From Qipengyuania flavescens (lineage in GTDB: Bacteria > Pseudomonadota > Alphaproteobacteria > Sphingomonadales > Sphingomonadaceae), in contig NZ_JARULD010000002.1 of NCBI RefSeq assembly GCF_029688735.1, positions 866,392 to 930,391 on the forward strand: a stretch of DNA of 64,000 nucleotides. The letters run 5' to 3'. The notes beneath the pieces were generated by a model that was given only the letters and a program-made list of their open reading frames with translations, did not search any database and had not been told where the DNA came from. Below, in pieces: positions 1 through 10,167 of the stretch; positions within the stretch are counted from its first letter, which is position 1, and each line of letters begins with the position of its first letter. The position numbers and the translations under genes are program-made.

Positions 1-1114
1 CAAGCCGATGCATTGCATGGCCTTCCTCGATGCAGGCGTGAAGCCGGAAGAAACCATTGTCTGTGGCGGCGGCCGGCGGATCGGCAATCGCTTCTTCAAC
101 TGCTGGAGCAACCACGGCTCGGTCGACATGGCCAAGGCCATCTACCAGAGTTGCGACAGCTATTTCTATCACTTCGCACAGCAAGTCGGTTTCGACCATG
201 TCGCGAAATGGGCGCATAAAATGGGTTTGGGCGAAGAATTCCCCCTTCCCGTCACCAGCCAATTCTACGGCACCGTGCCCGATCCGGCGTGGAAGAAAAA
301 GAAGTTCGATCAGGACTGGCAGCCCTACGATACGGTGAACTCGTCCATCGGCCAGGGCTACTATCTCACCAGCCCGCTGCAATTGGCGGTGATGAGCGCA
401 CGCCTCGCGACCGGCAACCGGGTCATGCCGCGCCTGCGCCTGACCGATGAGAAACCAAAGTTCGAGCATTTCGACTTCAGCCCCGAGGAGATCGGCTACG
501 TTCGCCAGGCGATGAGCGACACGGTCAACGGACCCGGCACGGCCGGGCGCGCCCGCCTGCCGTTCGATGATATTCTCATGGCCGGTAAAACGGGTACCGC
601 GCAGGTGGTTTCGCTGAGCATTTCGAACGGCAAGACGGGTCCATGGAAATATCGCGACCACGGCCTGTTCGTGTTCTTCGCACCCTTCGACAAGCCGAAA
701 TACGCCGGCGCGGTGGTGATTGAGCACGGAGGCGGATCTGGCTCGGCCTATCCCATTGCGCGGGACGTCATGACCTTCATGTTCGATCCGGCAAAGGGCA
801 TGGAAGCCTTGCGCCCGCTCGAAGAGCAATGGGGCGGCACGGCGCAGGAGCGCCTCAATCAGAAATATCGCGCCTATGCGGCGGCGGCCGGAGAAGCGGT
901 TCCACCGGTGCCCGAGCGCGACGAGGATATCTTCGACCAGGTCGAGGCCGAAGCGCGTGTTGCGGCGCGGCAGCCCGAAGCGATCGCCGAAGAAGCCAAC
1001 CCGTCGCGCGTCGATACCCGCTCTGCCCAAGAGGTGTCCGAAGACACCAACTCGGCGAGGCCGACTTCGCCCGGATCGACCCCACAGGCCACCCCGGCGG
1101 ACGATCCCGAGTGA
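1..1114 (+). CDS. mrdA: Penicillin-binding protein 2 (3' part)
   Basis: C-terminal part of the class B transpeptidase that cross-links peptidoglycan during cell elongation, anchored in the inner membrane and acting in the periplasm with RodA. The reading frame is open to the left edge, so the start, membrane anchor and active-site SxxK lie outside the window. Counting from the ATG at position 8, the second catalytic motif SCD is at residues 48-50 and the KTGTAQ motif at 194-199. The last 60 or so residues form a Pro/Ala/Glu-rich tail of low complexity. The stop overlaps the rodA start (GTGA), the usual mrdA-rodA pairing, so the two are probably co-translated. Confidence 0.95.
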   Translation, partial: KPMHCMAFLDAGVKPEETIVCGGGRRIGNRFFNCWSNHGSVDMAKAIYQSCDSYFYHFAQQVGFDHVAKWAHKMGLGEEFPLPVTSQFYGTVPDPAWKKKKFDQDWQPYDTVNSSIGQGYYLTSPLQLAVMSARLATGNRVMPRLRLTDEKPKFEHFDFSPEEIGYVRQAMSDTVNGPGTAGRARLPFDDILMAGKTGTAQVVSLSISNGKTGPWKYRDHGLFVFFAPFDKPKYAGAVVIEHGGGSGSAYPIARDVMTFMFDPAKGMEALRPLEEQWGGTAQERLNQKYRAYAAAAGEAVPPVPERDEDIFDQVEAEARVAARQPEAIAEEANPSRVDTRSAQEVSEDTNSARPTSPGSTPQATPADDPE

Positions 1115-2229
1115 GCGGGATCGTACCCGATCCGATAGCCCGCCAGCCCTGGCGGATGCTCTTCCCGCTGTTCGTCCTGATCGGCTTCGGCGCGCTCGTT
1201 CTGTTTTCCGCGGCAGGAGGGTCTTGGGAGCCCTATGCTTCCTCGCATGTGATCCGCTTCTTGGTCTTCCTGCCGATGGCCTTCGTCATCAGCATGTTCA
1301 GTCGAGAACTGGCACAGTTCTTCGCCTTCCCCGTCTACATCGTGATTATCGTCATGCTGATGGCGGTGGAGGCGATCGGTTTCGTCGGCGGGGGTAGCCA
1401 GCGCTGGCTCGATCTGGGCTTCATGCAATTGCAGCCGTCGGAGCTGATGAAACCGGGGCTCGTCCTCGTCCTTGCGCGCTTTTACGCCAACCTGCCTATC
1501 GGCCTGATCCCGACCTGGCGATCGGTCGTTCCCGCGGCCGCCCTGATCGGCGCTCCGGTGGCGCTGGTCCTGCTGCAGCCCGACCTCGGTACATCGCTCG
1601 CCTTGGCCTTCGGCGGCGCGGTCGTGATGTTCGTCGCAGGACTGCCGCTGCGCTGGTTTCTCGCTGCCGGAGCTGCTGCCGCCGTCCTCGCGCCGATCGC
1701 TTTCTTCTTCGGCCTCCAGCCCTATCAGCAGCGACGCGTCTTCACCTTCCTCGACCCGGAAAGCGATCCGCTGGGCGATGGCTATCACATCACCCAGTCC
1801 AAGATCGCCATCGGTTCGGGCGGGCTGAGCGGCAAGGGCTTCAACGAAGGCTCGCAGAGCCACCTCAACTACCTGCCCGAACCGCAGACGGACTTCATCT
1901 TCTCGACCATGGCCGAGGAGTGGGGTTTCATCGGCGGTCTTGTCGTGATCGCCGCCTTCGCCATGATCTTGGGCTGGGGCCTGAAAACCGCGCGCGAAAG
2001 TCAGGACCGCTTCGGAAAATTGCTGGCTACAGGGATGACGGCAACGATCTTCTTCTACGTCGCGATCAATCTCATGATGGTCATGGGGCTCGCGCCCGTT
2101 GTGGGCATCCCCCTACCCTTTATGAGCCATGGCGGCAGCTCGATGATGACGAACATGATCTGCATCGGATCGCTGATGATGGTCGCCCGCTGGAACCGCC
2201 GGGCCCCGCGCACCGGCCTCATTTCCTGA
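1111..2229 (+). CDS. rodA: Rod shape-determining protein RodA (SEDS glycosyltransferase)
   Basis: Polytopic membrane glycan polymerase of the SEDS family that elongates peptidoglycan together with PBP2. The 372-aa product has about ten hydrophobic segments and the SEDS signature near its C-terminus (GIPLPFMSHGGSSM), plus the QPDLGTSLA segment. I chose the GTG at 1111 because it overlaps the mrdA TGA as GTGA and begins just before the first membrane segment. The frame stays open further upstream to 829, but that part runs inside mrdA and looks like frame shadow. Confidence 0.95.
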   Translation: MSGIVPDPIARQPWRMLFPLFVLIGFGALVLFSAAGGSWEPYASSHVIRFLVFLPMAFVISMFSRELAQFFAFPVYIVIIVMLMAVEAIGFVGGGSQRWLDLGFMQLQPSELMKPGLVLVLARFYANLPIGLIPTWRSVVPAAALIGAPVALVLLQPDLGTSLALAFGGAVVMFVAGLPLRWFLAAGAAAAVLAPIAFFFGLQPYQQRRVFTFLDPESDPLGDGYHITQSKIAIGSGGLSGKGFNEGSQSHLNYLPEPQTDFIFSTMAEEWGFIGGLVVIAAFAMILGWGLKTARESQDRFGKLLATGMTATIFFYVAINLMMVMGLAPVVGIPLPFMSHGGSSMMTNMICIGSLMMVARWNRRAPRTGLIS

Positions 2230-2339
2230 ACGCACCTCGGGCGACCGGAAAAAGCCCTTTTAATCGCTAGCAGGCCAGCTATATGAGCGCCTCCCCGATT
2301 CGGGGCGCCCATCCACGGGCGAGCGGCAAGCCGCAGTGT

Positions 2340-2415
<76 letters not shown>

Positions 2416-2476
2416 TTTTTCTTTAATTTCATTGTGCGACTTTCGCTGTCACAGGCGGAATGCGCCACACCCGTAT

Positions 2477-2517
2477 GCAATGTGATTGCGTTGTTTGACA
2501 TCACATTTCGATGTGAT
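2477..2517. promoter_or_regulatory. Repeated ATGTGAT/ATCACAT sites upstream of ribB
   Basis: Three copies of one heptamer lie just ahead of ribB: ATGTGAT at 2480-2486, ATCACAT at 2500-2506 and ATGTGAT at 2511-2517. The last two form a perfect inverted repeat with a 4-nt spacer, and the first sits inside the palindrome GCAAT-GTG-ATTGC (2477-2489). A consensus -35 hexamer TTGACA lies at 2495-2500, directly abutting the inverted repeat; I see no equally good -10. This placement is what an operator would look like. That it binds the RibB HTH is inference. Confidence 0.55.
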
Positions 2518-2530
2518 AGTCAGCCGAGCC

Positions 2531-3769
2531 ATGAACACTATCGACAAAGTTCGCTCGCTCGTCTCGCAGGGCCTGATGACCCGTGCTGGCCTCGCCCGCG
2601 CAGCCGGGTTGCATGCCAATACCCTGCGCGATTGCGCCGATGACGGCTGGAACCCGACCGCCGATACGCTCGCAAAGCTTGAGGCCTTCCTTGAGGCGAA
2701 CGACGAAACGCCGGTCATCGTCGGGGCCGAGGAGATCATCAACGAAGCCCGCAATGGCCGGATGTACATTCTCGTCGATGACGAGGACCGCGAGAACGAG
2801 GGGGATCTCATCATCCCTGCGCAGATGGCGACGCCCGATGCGATCAATTTCATGGCCACCCACGGCCGCGGACTCATCTGCCTATCGCTCGACCGCAAGC
2901 GGGTCGAGGCGCTCGGTCTAGAACCGATGAGCCGCGACAATCGCGAAAGCATGCAGACCGCTTTTACCACCTCGATCGAGGCCAAGACCGGTGTCACCAC
3001 CGGCATCAGCGCGGCAGACCGTGCGCGGACCGTGTCGGTCGCCATCGATGCGAGCAAGGGGCCGGACGATATCGTCACTCCGGGCCACGTCTTCCCCCTC
3101 GCCGCGCGCGACGGCGGGGTCCTCGTGCGCGCCGGCCATACCGAGGCGGCGGTAGATATCTCGCGCCTCGCGGGTCTCAATCCGGCGGGCGTCATCTGCG
3201 AAATCATGAACGAGGACGGCACAATGGCCCGCCTCGACGACCTCGTCACGTTCGCGCGCAAGCACGAAATGAAGATCGGCACGATCCGCGACCTGATCGA
3301 ATATCGCATGCGCAACGACCACCTCGTCGAGCGCGTCGCCGAAGACACTTTCGAGTCCGACTATGGCGGCGCATGGCGGATGATGATCTATCGCAACACG
3401 GTCGACGGCAGCGAGAGCTATGTCCTGCAGAAGGGCGAAGTGAAGCCCGGCGAACCCACCCTCGCCCGCGTCCATCCGATCTCGATCTTCGACGACGTGC
3501 TCGGCAAGCCGGGGGCGCGCAAGCGCACCTTGCAGCGGGCGATGCAGGCAGTCGGCGATCATGGCTCGGGCGTGATCGTAATCATCACTGGCCGTCCGGC
3601 GAGCGGCTATGGCGAGAGCGAAGCCGAGCGCAATGTCGGCATCGGCTCCCAGATCCTGGCAGACCTGGGCATCGAGGACATGATCCTGCTCAGCAATTCG
3701 CAACCCAATGTCGTGGCGATCGAAGGCTATGGCCTCAACATCGTCGACCACCGTCCCATTCCGGAGTGA
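2531..3769 (+). CDS. ribB: 3,4-dihydroxy-2-butanone 4-phosphate synthase with N-terminal HTH and degenerate GCHII domain
   Basis: Makes 3,4-dihydroxy-2-butanone 4-phosphate from ribulose 5-phosphate for riboflavin synthesis. From the ATG at 2531 (412 aa), residues about 10-55 form a small helix-turn-helix-like domain ([18 protein letters not shown]). Residues about 62-260 are the synthase domain, with the acidic metal/substrate loop [11 protein letters not shown] near 83-93. Residues about 270-412 resemble GTP cyclohydrolase II but lack the three zinc-binding cysteines, so the cyclohydrolase activity is probably lost. A TTG at 2486 is in frame but lies within the repeat sites, so I prefer the ATG. 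ribH follows after 4 nt. Confidence 0.92.
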   Translation: MNTIDKVRSLVSQGLMTRAGLARAAGLHANTLRDCADDGWNPTADTLAKLEAFLEANDETPVIVGAEEIINEARNGRMYILVDDEDRENEGDLIIPAQMATPDAINFMATHGRGLICLSLDRKRVEALGLEPMSRDNRESMQTAFTTSIEAKTGVTTGISAADRARTVSVAIDASKGPDDIVTPGHVFPLAARDGGVLVRAGHTEAAVDISRLAGLNPAGVICEIMNEDGTMARLDDLVTFARKHEMKIGTIRDLIEYRMRNDHLVERVAEDTFESDYGGAWRMMIYRNTVDGSESYVLQKGEVKPGEPTLARVHPISIFDDVLGKPGARKRTLQRAMQAVGDHGSGVIVIITGRPASGYGESEAERNVGIGSQILADLGIEDMILLSNSQPNVVAIEGYGLNIVDHRPIPE

Positions 3770-3773
3770 TTCC

Positions 3774-4196
3774 ATGGCCAAGTTTCTGATCGTCGAAGCG
3801 CGTTTCTACGACCATCTCAACCGAATGCTGATCGACGGCGCGCGCGAAGCGTTGGCAGCGCAGGGTCACGAGGCCGAAGTGCTCACCGTGCCCGGCGCGC
3901 TGGAAGTGCCCGGCGCAATCTCGATGGCTGCAGACAGCGGGCTGTACGACGGCTTCGTCGCCATCGGCGTCGTGATCCGCGGCGAGACCTATCATTTCGA
4001 GATCGTCTCGGGCGAAAGCGCGCGCGGGATCATGGCGCTGACCATGGACGGCATTGCGATCGGCAACGGCATTTTGACGGTCGAGAACGAGGAGCAAGCA
4101 CTGGTGCGCGCCGATCCGAAGCAGAAGAACAAGGGCGGCGAAGCGGCGCAAGCTGCGCTGGCACTGCTGGACTTGCAGGGGCGCTTCGCCCGCTGA
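3774..4196 (+). CDS. ribH: 6,7-dimethyl-8-ribityllumazine synthase
   Basis: Penultimate riboflavin enzyme: condenses the RibB product with the ribityl-aminopyrimidine. The 140-aa length is normal for the family. The [11 protein letters not shown] segment and the active-site stretch [14 protein letters not shown], with its conserved histidine, are present. It starts 4 nt after ribB and so forms a ribB-ribH operon. Confidence 0.95.
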   Translation: MAKFLIVEARFYDHLNRMLIDGAREALAAQGHEAEVLTVPGALEVPGAISMAADSGLYDGFVAIGVVIRGETYHFEIVSGESARGIMALTMDGIAIGNGILTVENEEQALVRADPKQKNKGGEAAQAALALLDLQGRFAR

Positions 4197-4200
4197 GCTA

Positions 4201-5031
4201 ATGCTCGAGATCGCCGCCCTGATGATGATCGCGTCCGGCGCGATCCATGCGGTGGTGAATGCCGTCCTCAAATCGGGCGACGACAAACTCGCAAGCCGGG
4301 CGCTGATCGACCTGAGCGGCGGCTTGCTTGTGCTGCCGGCGATCTTTGTGTTCCCGCCGCCGCATGGCGCGTGGGGCTGGTTGCTCGGATCGCTGGTCGT
4401 CCATGCCGTCTATTTCCTCGCTCTGGTAAGGGCTTTCGAAGTGGCTGACATGAGCGCGACCTATCCCGTCATGCGGGGCACCGCGCCGGTCTTCGCGGCC
4501 TTCGGTGCGGTCGTGTTCCTGGGCGACGCGATCACACTCCCGGTCGCAATCGGTATGGGACTGGTCACGAGCGGAATCCTGCTCAGCGCGATCGGGCGCA
4601 ACTTGACGCGGGAGGCGCTGGGCTATTCGCTGCTCACCGGCCTTGCCGTTGCGACCTACACCGTACTCGATGCGGGCGGCGTCCGGAATGCGCCGACGCC
4701 CTATTCCTACATTGCATGGGCTTTCTTCGTACTGGGAGCTGTGATCGGCGAGGCGTTTGGAGCTTGGCGTGGCCGCGCCTTCATCGACTACACACGCCGC
4801 AACTGGAAGAGTTGCGTCGCAGCCGGAGCGGCGGGCGTCGTCAGCTATGGCCTTGCAATGCTCGCCTATTCGGTCGGTGAATTGCCGCGTCTCGCTCCCT
4901 TGCGTGAAAGCTCGATCCTGTTTGCGCTGCTGATCGCGACGCTTTTTCTCGGCGAGCGGCCGGACCGGCTCAAGATCGCCGGCGGGATCGCCATCTTCGG
5001 CGGCGTGGCGGTGCTGTTGCTCTCTCGCTAA
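4201..5031 (+). CDS. EamA/DMT family transporter
   Basis: A 276-aa, ten-segment membrane protein of the drug/metabolite transporter superfamily, made of two EamA repeats. The first repeat carries a typical ATYPVMRGTAPVFAA helix; the second has LAPLRESSILFALLIATLFLGER. The substrate cannot be read from the sequence. It begins 4 nt after ribH, so it is probably co-transcribed; a riboflavin-related role would be guesswork. Its stop overlaps the stop of the opposite-strand gene by 4 bp. Confidence 0.85.
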   Translation: MLEIAALMMIASGAIHAVVNAVLKSGDDKLASRALIDLSGGLLVLPAIFVFPPPHGAWGWLLGSLVVHAVYFLALVRAFEVADMSATYPVMRGTAPVFAAFGAVVFLGDAITLPVAIGMGLVTSGILLSAIGRNLTREALGYSLLTGLAVATYTVLDAGGVRNAPTPYSYIAWAFFVLGAVIGEAFGAWRGRAFIDYTRRNWKSCVAAGAAGVVSYGLAMLAYSVGELPRLAPLRESSILFALLIATLFLGERPDRLKIAGGIAIFGGVAVLLLSR

Positions 5032-6119
5032 CTAGCCCCGTCGAGAAATTCGCCAAGGCCGAGCGGTGAGAACGGCCCGATGATGAGCTGCTCGAACACG
5101 CCAATGCCTTCCTCGCCCGCGCTGCCGGTAACGCGCATCGGCATTTGCACATGGAGGTTCTGGGGCTCTAGCGGATCGAGCTGATCCAACTCGATGTCTT
5201 CGCGCTCGACCTTGAGCGGCCCGTGATGGAACCCGTGCCCCCAATCGGGATCGGTGTACCCCAGCCCCCGCATCTGGAAGCGTGACAGCGGTTCGAGCGC
5301 AACCTGCTCCGGCGCGCCGGGCACGGCGAGCGAGAGCGTACCGCCGCTCGGCCAGCGGGTGCCGGGCGCGAGCCGCGTCCGCATGCTGCCGTGGCCTTCG
5401 CGAATGTCGCTGGCCGTCGCTCCGTCGGGCGCCCAGGCCGCGCGCGTGTTCCAGGCACGGCCGTGCCCGTCATTATTGACGTGAAAGAACAGGCTGCCGT
5501 TTGCGAAATTGATCGGCGTCCACTGCCAGAAGAAACCGGGCATCGGGGCGCCGGGCATGGGCTGCGGGTCGCGGGCACCGATCGGCCGCACGCCCCAGCT
5601 GCGATCGCGGGTGCCGGCTGTGCCCCCGGCCAGCTCGCGCCGGTCGCCATCGGCAGAGATCCAGCCCTCGTAGTGGCCGTTCTGCGTCATGCGCGTGTAG
5701 TCCATGAAGGCGCGCGGGCCGATGCGATGGGTGAAGCGCGGCTCTTCGATGGGAAAGGCGCGGCTCGTAAACGTGATATCTGCCGAGATACCTTCGCATT
5801 CGTCTACAATCAGGCGCAGTTTGTGCAGCGGCTCGATCACCTCGATGCGGATCGGCCCGACAATCAAATCCATCCGCTCCATGTTCAACTCGCGGCTCGC
5901 ATGGATGCAGTGCTGCACCCCGTCGCGCACGATGTTGAAATGCGCATCCATCACGTCGAGATGCGGATAGACGCCCAGCGCCAGGGCGAAGAAACCGCTG
6001 CCATCTGGTGCGTAGCCGTTGAAGAAATACCGGTCGTAGAAATTGCGGTCGGTGCCGGAATAGGCCACCGGCTCGGACGTCTGGTGGATCGGATATTCGT
6101 CGCCGCGGGACAGGACCAT
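5028..6119 (-). CDS. Conserved protein with AttH/CrtC-like (double lipocalin) character
   Basis: A 363-aa soluble protein rich in beta strands and aromatic residues. The DRSWGVR motif near the middle recalls the D-x-SWG signature of AttH/hydroxyneurosporene-dehydrogenase-type lipocalin folds, but I see no basis for a carotenoid activity. Its ATG overlaps the stop of the upstream APH-like kinase (TGATG), so the two are co-translated and likely act on the same small molecule or lipid. The long open frame to 6341 is shadow inside that kinase gene. Function unknown. Confidence 0.7.
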   Translation of the reverse strand: MVLSRGDEYPIHQTSEPVAYSGTDRNFYDRYFFNGYAPDGSGFFALALGVYPHLDVMDAHFNIVRDGVQHCIHASRELNMERMDLIVGPIRIEVIEPLHKLRLIVDECEGISADITFTSRAFPIEEPRFTHRIGPRAFMDYTRMTQNGHYEGWISADGDRRELAGGTAGTRDRSWGVRPIGARDPQPMPGAPMPGFFWQWTPINFANGSLFFHVNNDGHGRAWNTRAAWAPDGATASDIREGHGSMRTRLAPGTRWPSGGTLSLAVPGAPEQVALEPLSRFQMRGLGYTDPDWGHGFHHGPLKVEREDIELDQLDPLEPQNLHVQMPMRVTGSAGEEGIGVFEQLIIGPFSPLGLGEFLDGAS

Positions 6120-7183
6120 CAACTTACCTCTTTCAATGCAGCCAGACTGTCGCGGGCCAGCGCCAGCGAGCAGGCGCCGCGCGCCATGGACAGGAAATTC
6201 GCGTCGCCACGCTCGGTACGCTTGACGAAAGCGGCACTGAAGACGGCAGTCGAGATACCGTGGAGGATGCCCCGCCGGTAATCGTCCTCGATATCTTCGC
6301 GTCGCAGCGTCACGCCGAGCCTCGCCATCTCCGCCAGCCACAGGTCGAGTAATTCATCTTCATGCTCGCGCCAAAGCGCCTTGCCGATGCCGCAGCCCAT
6401 GAAATAGCCGACGTCGGTCATGGCCTTGCCGACGGTGACGGTCTGCCAGTCAAGAATGGCAACGGGCTCCGCCCCGCCCTTGATGTCGAACAGCATGTTG
6501 TCGAGGCGGAAATCGCCGTGGACGATGCATTGCCGGTCGGGGTCGCTGCGGAAGTAGACCGATGCCTGCTCCGCCAATTCCTCACACAATGCCATGAATT
6601 CCGGCTCGAGCTGGTCGGCGTATCGCTCACGAAAAACGGCCTGGGCCTGCGGATACATCGCGGCGACGGTCGCACCGAGCTCCGGAGGAGGCTGGATCCA
6701 TTCCGCTTCGAGAAGCTGGGTATTGTTCCAGCTCGGCGCGTGAATCGCTGCGGCCTGGACGATCGCGTCGCGTGCCCTCTCTATTCCGCAGCCGGCGATC
6801 TGGTCGCCCTGCTCCGCCGGGCCGAGGTCCTCGAATAGAAGGAGGAATTCGCTCCCTTCGTCATTGACCTCGGCATAGTGCACCTGGGGCACTCGCACGG
6901 CGAGATACGGTGCTGTGCTGCGATAAAACTCCACCTCTTTGCGATAGAGGCCGAAGGATGTTGCCGTCGCCTTGCTGGCCTCGTCTTCCGCGCTGAATTT
7001 CCCCGCGAGAGTGAAGGTGCCGCTGTGCCCCTCGCAATGGAACCGCACACTGTCGCCGACCTGGCCGGTGCCGATGGGCTCCCAGCGCACACTGTCCAAC
7101 CGCGCGCCGAGCACGTCGCCGAGCCAGCTGGCTGTTACCTCGTCCGGGTGTGCCGGAAATCGTCCCAAGCTCCTCTCCCACAA
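6119..7183 (-). CDS. APH-family phosphotransferase
   Basis: A 354-aa kinase-fold protein of the aminoglycoside phosphotransferase/choline kinase group. It has the catalytic loop VHGDFRLDNMLF and the following metal-binding ILDWQT. Family members phosphorylate small molecules and a resistance role should not be assumed. The first in-frame start is TTG at 7183; a second TTG at 7168 follows a GGAGAGGAG stretch, so the exact start is uncertain. It is coupled to the downstream lipocalin-like gene. Confidence 0.82.
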   Translation of the reverse strand: MWERSLGRFPAHPDEVTASWLGDVLGARLDSVRWEPIGTGQVGDSVRFHCEGHSGTFTLAGKFSAEDEASKATATSFGLYRKEVEFYRSTAPYLAVRVPQVHYAEVNDEGSEFLLLFEDLGPAEQGDQIAGCGIERARDAIVQAAAIHAPSWNNTQLLEAEWIQPPPELGATVAAMYPQAQAVFRERYADQLEPEFMALCEELAEQASVYFRSDPDRQCIVHGDFRLDNMLFDIKGGAEPVAILDWQTVTVGKAMTDVGYFMGCGIGKALWREHEDELLDLWLAEMARLGVTLRREDIEDDYRRGILHGISTAVFSAAFVKRTERGDANFLSMARGACSLALARDSLAALKEVS

Positions 7184-7245
7184 AGAGCAAGGGTAGACGC
7201 TAACGCAGAGGACCTAGGCTGGCAATCGTTTAGCCGGATGGCGCG

Positions 7246-8604
<1,359 letters not shown>

Positions 8605-8613
8605 CTATTCGCC

Positions 8614-8638
8614 GGAACATCGGCGCGCAAGTTGCGTT
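8614..8638 (+). promoter_or_regulatory. EcfG-type general stress promoter
   Basis: GGAAC at 8614-8618, a 16-nt spacer, and CGTT at 8635-8638. This matches the published consensus GGAAC-N16/17-CGTT for the alphaproteobacterial general stress sigma factor EcfG. It lies in the divergent eno/8708 intergenic region and points toward the membrane stress operon, with an expected start near 8645 and a leader of about 60 nt. Confidence 0.75.
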
Positions 8639-8707
8639 GCACAATTGAACCCCCTCGCATCAGGAGCGTTGGGGACATGAAAATAATTGAGGGCAAGGAC
8701 GACAGCA

Positions 8708-9349
8708 ATGGCCGATACCGACGGAACCGGCGCACCGAAAAAGCGCAAGACACCAGCCAAGAAGAAATCCACTGCCGCCAAGCCGCGCAAGACCGTGGCG
8801 AAGACGCCCGCAGCCAAGGAGACCGCACCCGTGACCAACACTGCCATCAATACCACCGATCCGACCACCACCGACAACCGCACCGAAGCGAAGTCGCGCT
8901 TCAATGCCGCCCTCGAAGAAGCTAAGGCCGGCGCAGCCGCACTGAAGGCCGAAGGCAAGGATCGCGCAGCCGCCTACCGCACCCAGGCCAAAGGCAAGGG
9001 CGACGACTGGGTGGCCGAAGCCAAAGCCTATGGCGACGATGCCAAGGTCAAGGGCCGCGAACTCGCCACCGAAGGCAAGGTCAAGGCCAGCGAAGGCATG
9101 CGCTCGCTCAGCCGGATGGTCAACGACAACGCCTATCAGGTCGACGAGAAGCTCGGCGCGAAATATGGCGATTATGCTCGCACAGCATCGAAGTCGCTCG
9201 ACGATTACGCTGCCAAGCTTGATCAGAAGAGCGTCGACGACCTCGTCGACGATGGCCGCGAATTCGTTCGCCGCAGCCCCGGCAAAGCACTCGGCATCGC
9301 CGCAGTCGCTGGGTTCTTCCTCTCGCGCCTGTTCGGCGGTCGCCGTTGA
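8708..9349 (+). CDS. YqjD/ElaB-like membrane-anchored stress protein
   Basis: A 213-aa protein. The first 45 residues are Lys/Ala/Pro/Thr-rich and histone-H1-like. Residues about 55-175 are Ala/Lys/Glu-rich amphipathic helix with repeated K-x-K-G-style segments. The C-terminus has RRSPGKALGIAAVAGFFLSRL followed by Arg residues, the tail-anchor arrangement of DUF883 (YqjD/ElaB) proteins. E. coli YqjD is membrane-bound, binds ribosomes and is induced in stationary phase; transfer of that role here is inference. The ATG at 8708 follows GAGGGCAAGG. It is first in a four-gene operon behind an EcfG-type promoter. Confidence 0.72.
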   Translation: MADTDGTGAPKKRKTPAKKKSTAAKPRKTVAKTPAAKETAPVTNTAINTTDPTTTDNRTEAKSRFNAALEEAKAGAAALKAEGKDRAAAYRTQAKGKGDDWVAEAKAYGDDAKVKGRELATEGKVKASEGMRSLSRMVNDNAYQVDEKLGAKYGDYARTASKSLDDYAAKLDQKSVDDLVDDGREFVRRSPGKALGIAAVAGFFLSRLFGGRR

Positions 9350-9371
9350 TCGACGTATCAGGGGGTCTGCG

Positions 9372-9806
9372 ATGAGGGATAACGAAGTTGAGCGCGGGAC
9401 CGAGAGCTACCTCGGTCCGCTCGACGCGCCGGATGATCACGAACCTGCCGATGAAGAGCGGGGATCCGGCGAAGCGTCTTTGATAGACGATGTCGTCGCG
9501 CTATTGTCGGACGGCAAGACCTACGCCGAAGCCGAGCTCGCTTTTCAGAAAAGCCGCGCAGGCTACACTGCAAACAGGGCCAAGGGCGCAATCGCCTTTG
9601 GCCTTGCTGCGTTCGGCGTGTTCCACCTCGCCCTGATCGCGGGGGCCGTGGGTCTCGTCATTGCACTCGTCCCGCTGATCGGCCCGTGGGGCGCGACAGC
9701 TGTAGTGACGCTCGCCCTAATCGTGGTGGGCATCGTACTCCTACGCATGCTGAAGGGTCGTATCGACGATATTCGGGATGCTTTCTCGGAGGGCGCAGAA
9801 GAATGA
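9372..9806 (+). CDS. Phage-holin-superfamily III / YqjE-like membrane protein
   Basis: A 144-aa protein with an acidic N-terminal third, a short amphipathic region, then two adjacent transmembrane helices (residues about 75-100 and 105-130). This resembles the PF07332 family, which includes E. coli YqjE. Despite the family name there is no prophage context; it follows the YqjD-like gene by 22 nt, the same order as yqjD-yqjE. The next gene overlaps its stop (ATGA). Confidence 0.75.
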   Translation: MRDNEVERGTESYLGPLDAPDDHEPADEERGSGEASLIDDVVALLSDGKTYAEAELAFQKSRAGYTANRAKGAIAFGLAAFGVFHLALIAGAVGLVIALVPLIGPWGATAVVTLALIVVGIVLLRMLKGRIDDIRDAFSEGAEE

Positions 9807-10120
9807 CTCGCCGTGAACGAATGCTCGAAGATCGCTATCTCCGCGATTCCGCCAGAGCCTTGGTTGAGGCCGATGTCGAGCATGTGAAGGCCGACCTCGC
9901 GCGCAAGGGACTGGCGGCCCGCACCCTGGATACCGTCAAGCACGGTGCTATCGATCTTTACGAAGAAGCGGTGGACGCTGCCGAAGACAATAAGGGTGCG
10001 CTTGCCGCACTGGTCGCTGCGGTCGTCGTGTGGTTTGCTCGCAATCCGTTGCTCGACCTGTTCGGCCTCGGCGAAGGCGACGATTCGAGCGAGGATGACG
10101 TTGAACCGGCGGAACAATGA
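9803..10120 (+). CDS. Small membrane protein of the stress operon
   Basis: A 105-aa product: charged helical N-terminus (MTRRERMLEDRYLRD), one hydrophobic segment near residues 68-82 followed by ARNPLLDLFG, and an acidic tail (EGDDSSEDDVEPAEQ). The layout resembles short DUF883/DUF3618-like proteins but I cannot name the family. It is in the yqjK position relative to the preceding two genes and is coupled to them by an ATGA overlap. Confidence 0.7.
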   Translation: MTRRERMLEDRYLRDSARALVEADVEHVKADLARKGLAARTLDTVKHGAIDLYEEAVDAAEDNKGALAALVAAVVVWFARNPLLDLFGLGEGDDSSEDDVEPAEQ

Positions 10121-10167
10121 ACCCTGCGCAGCCGTTGGATAAAGCGAACACCAATTCGGAGATTTTC

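Noticed and set aside
829..1110. Upstream extension of rodA
   Set aside because: It runs inside mrdA and encodes Arg-rich sequence unlike a SEDS N-terminus; GTG 1111 overlaps the mrdA stop and fits.
2288..2312. Palindrome CCCCGATTCGGGG before tRNA-Lys as a terminator of rodA
   Set aside because: Very small loop and no T-run; could equally be part of a promoter region.
5028..6119. Calling the lipocalin-like gene a carotenoid hydratase (crtC)
   Set aside because: Only a short SWG-type motif is shared and there are no carotenoid genes next to it.
9372..9806. Prophage remnant suggested by the holin-family protein
   Set aside because: No other phage gene is nearby; the YqjD-like neighbours and stress promoter explain it better.
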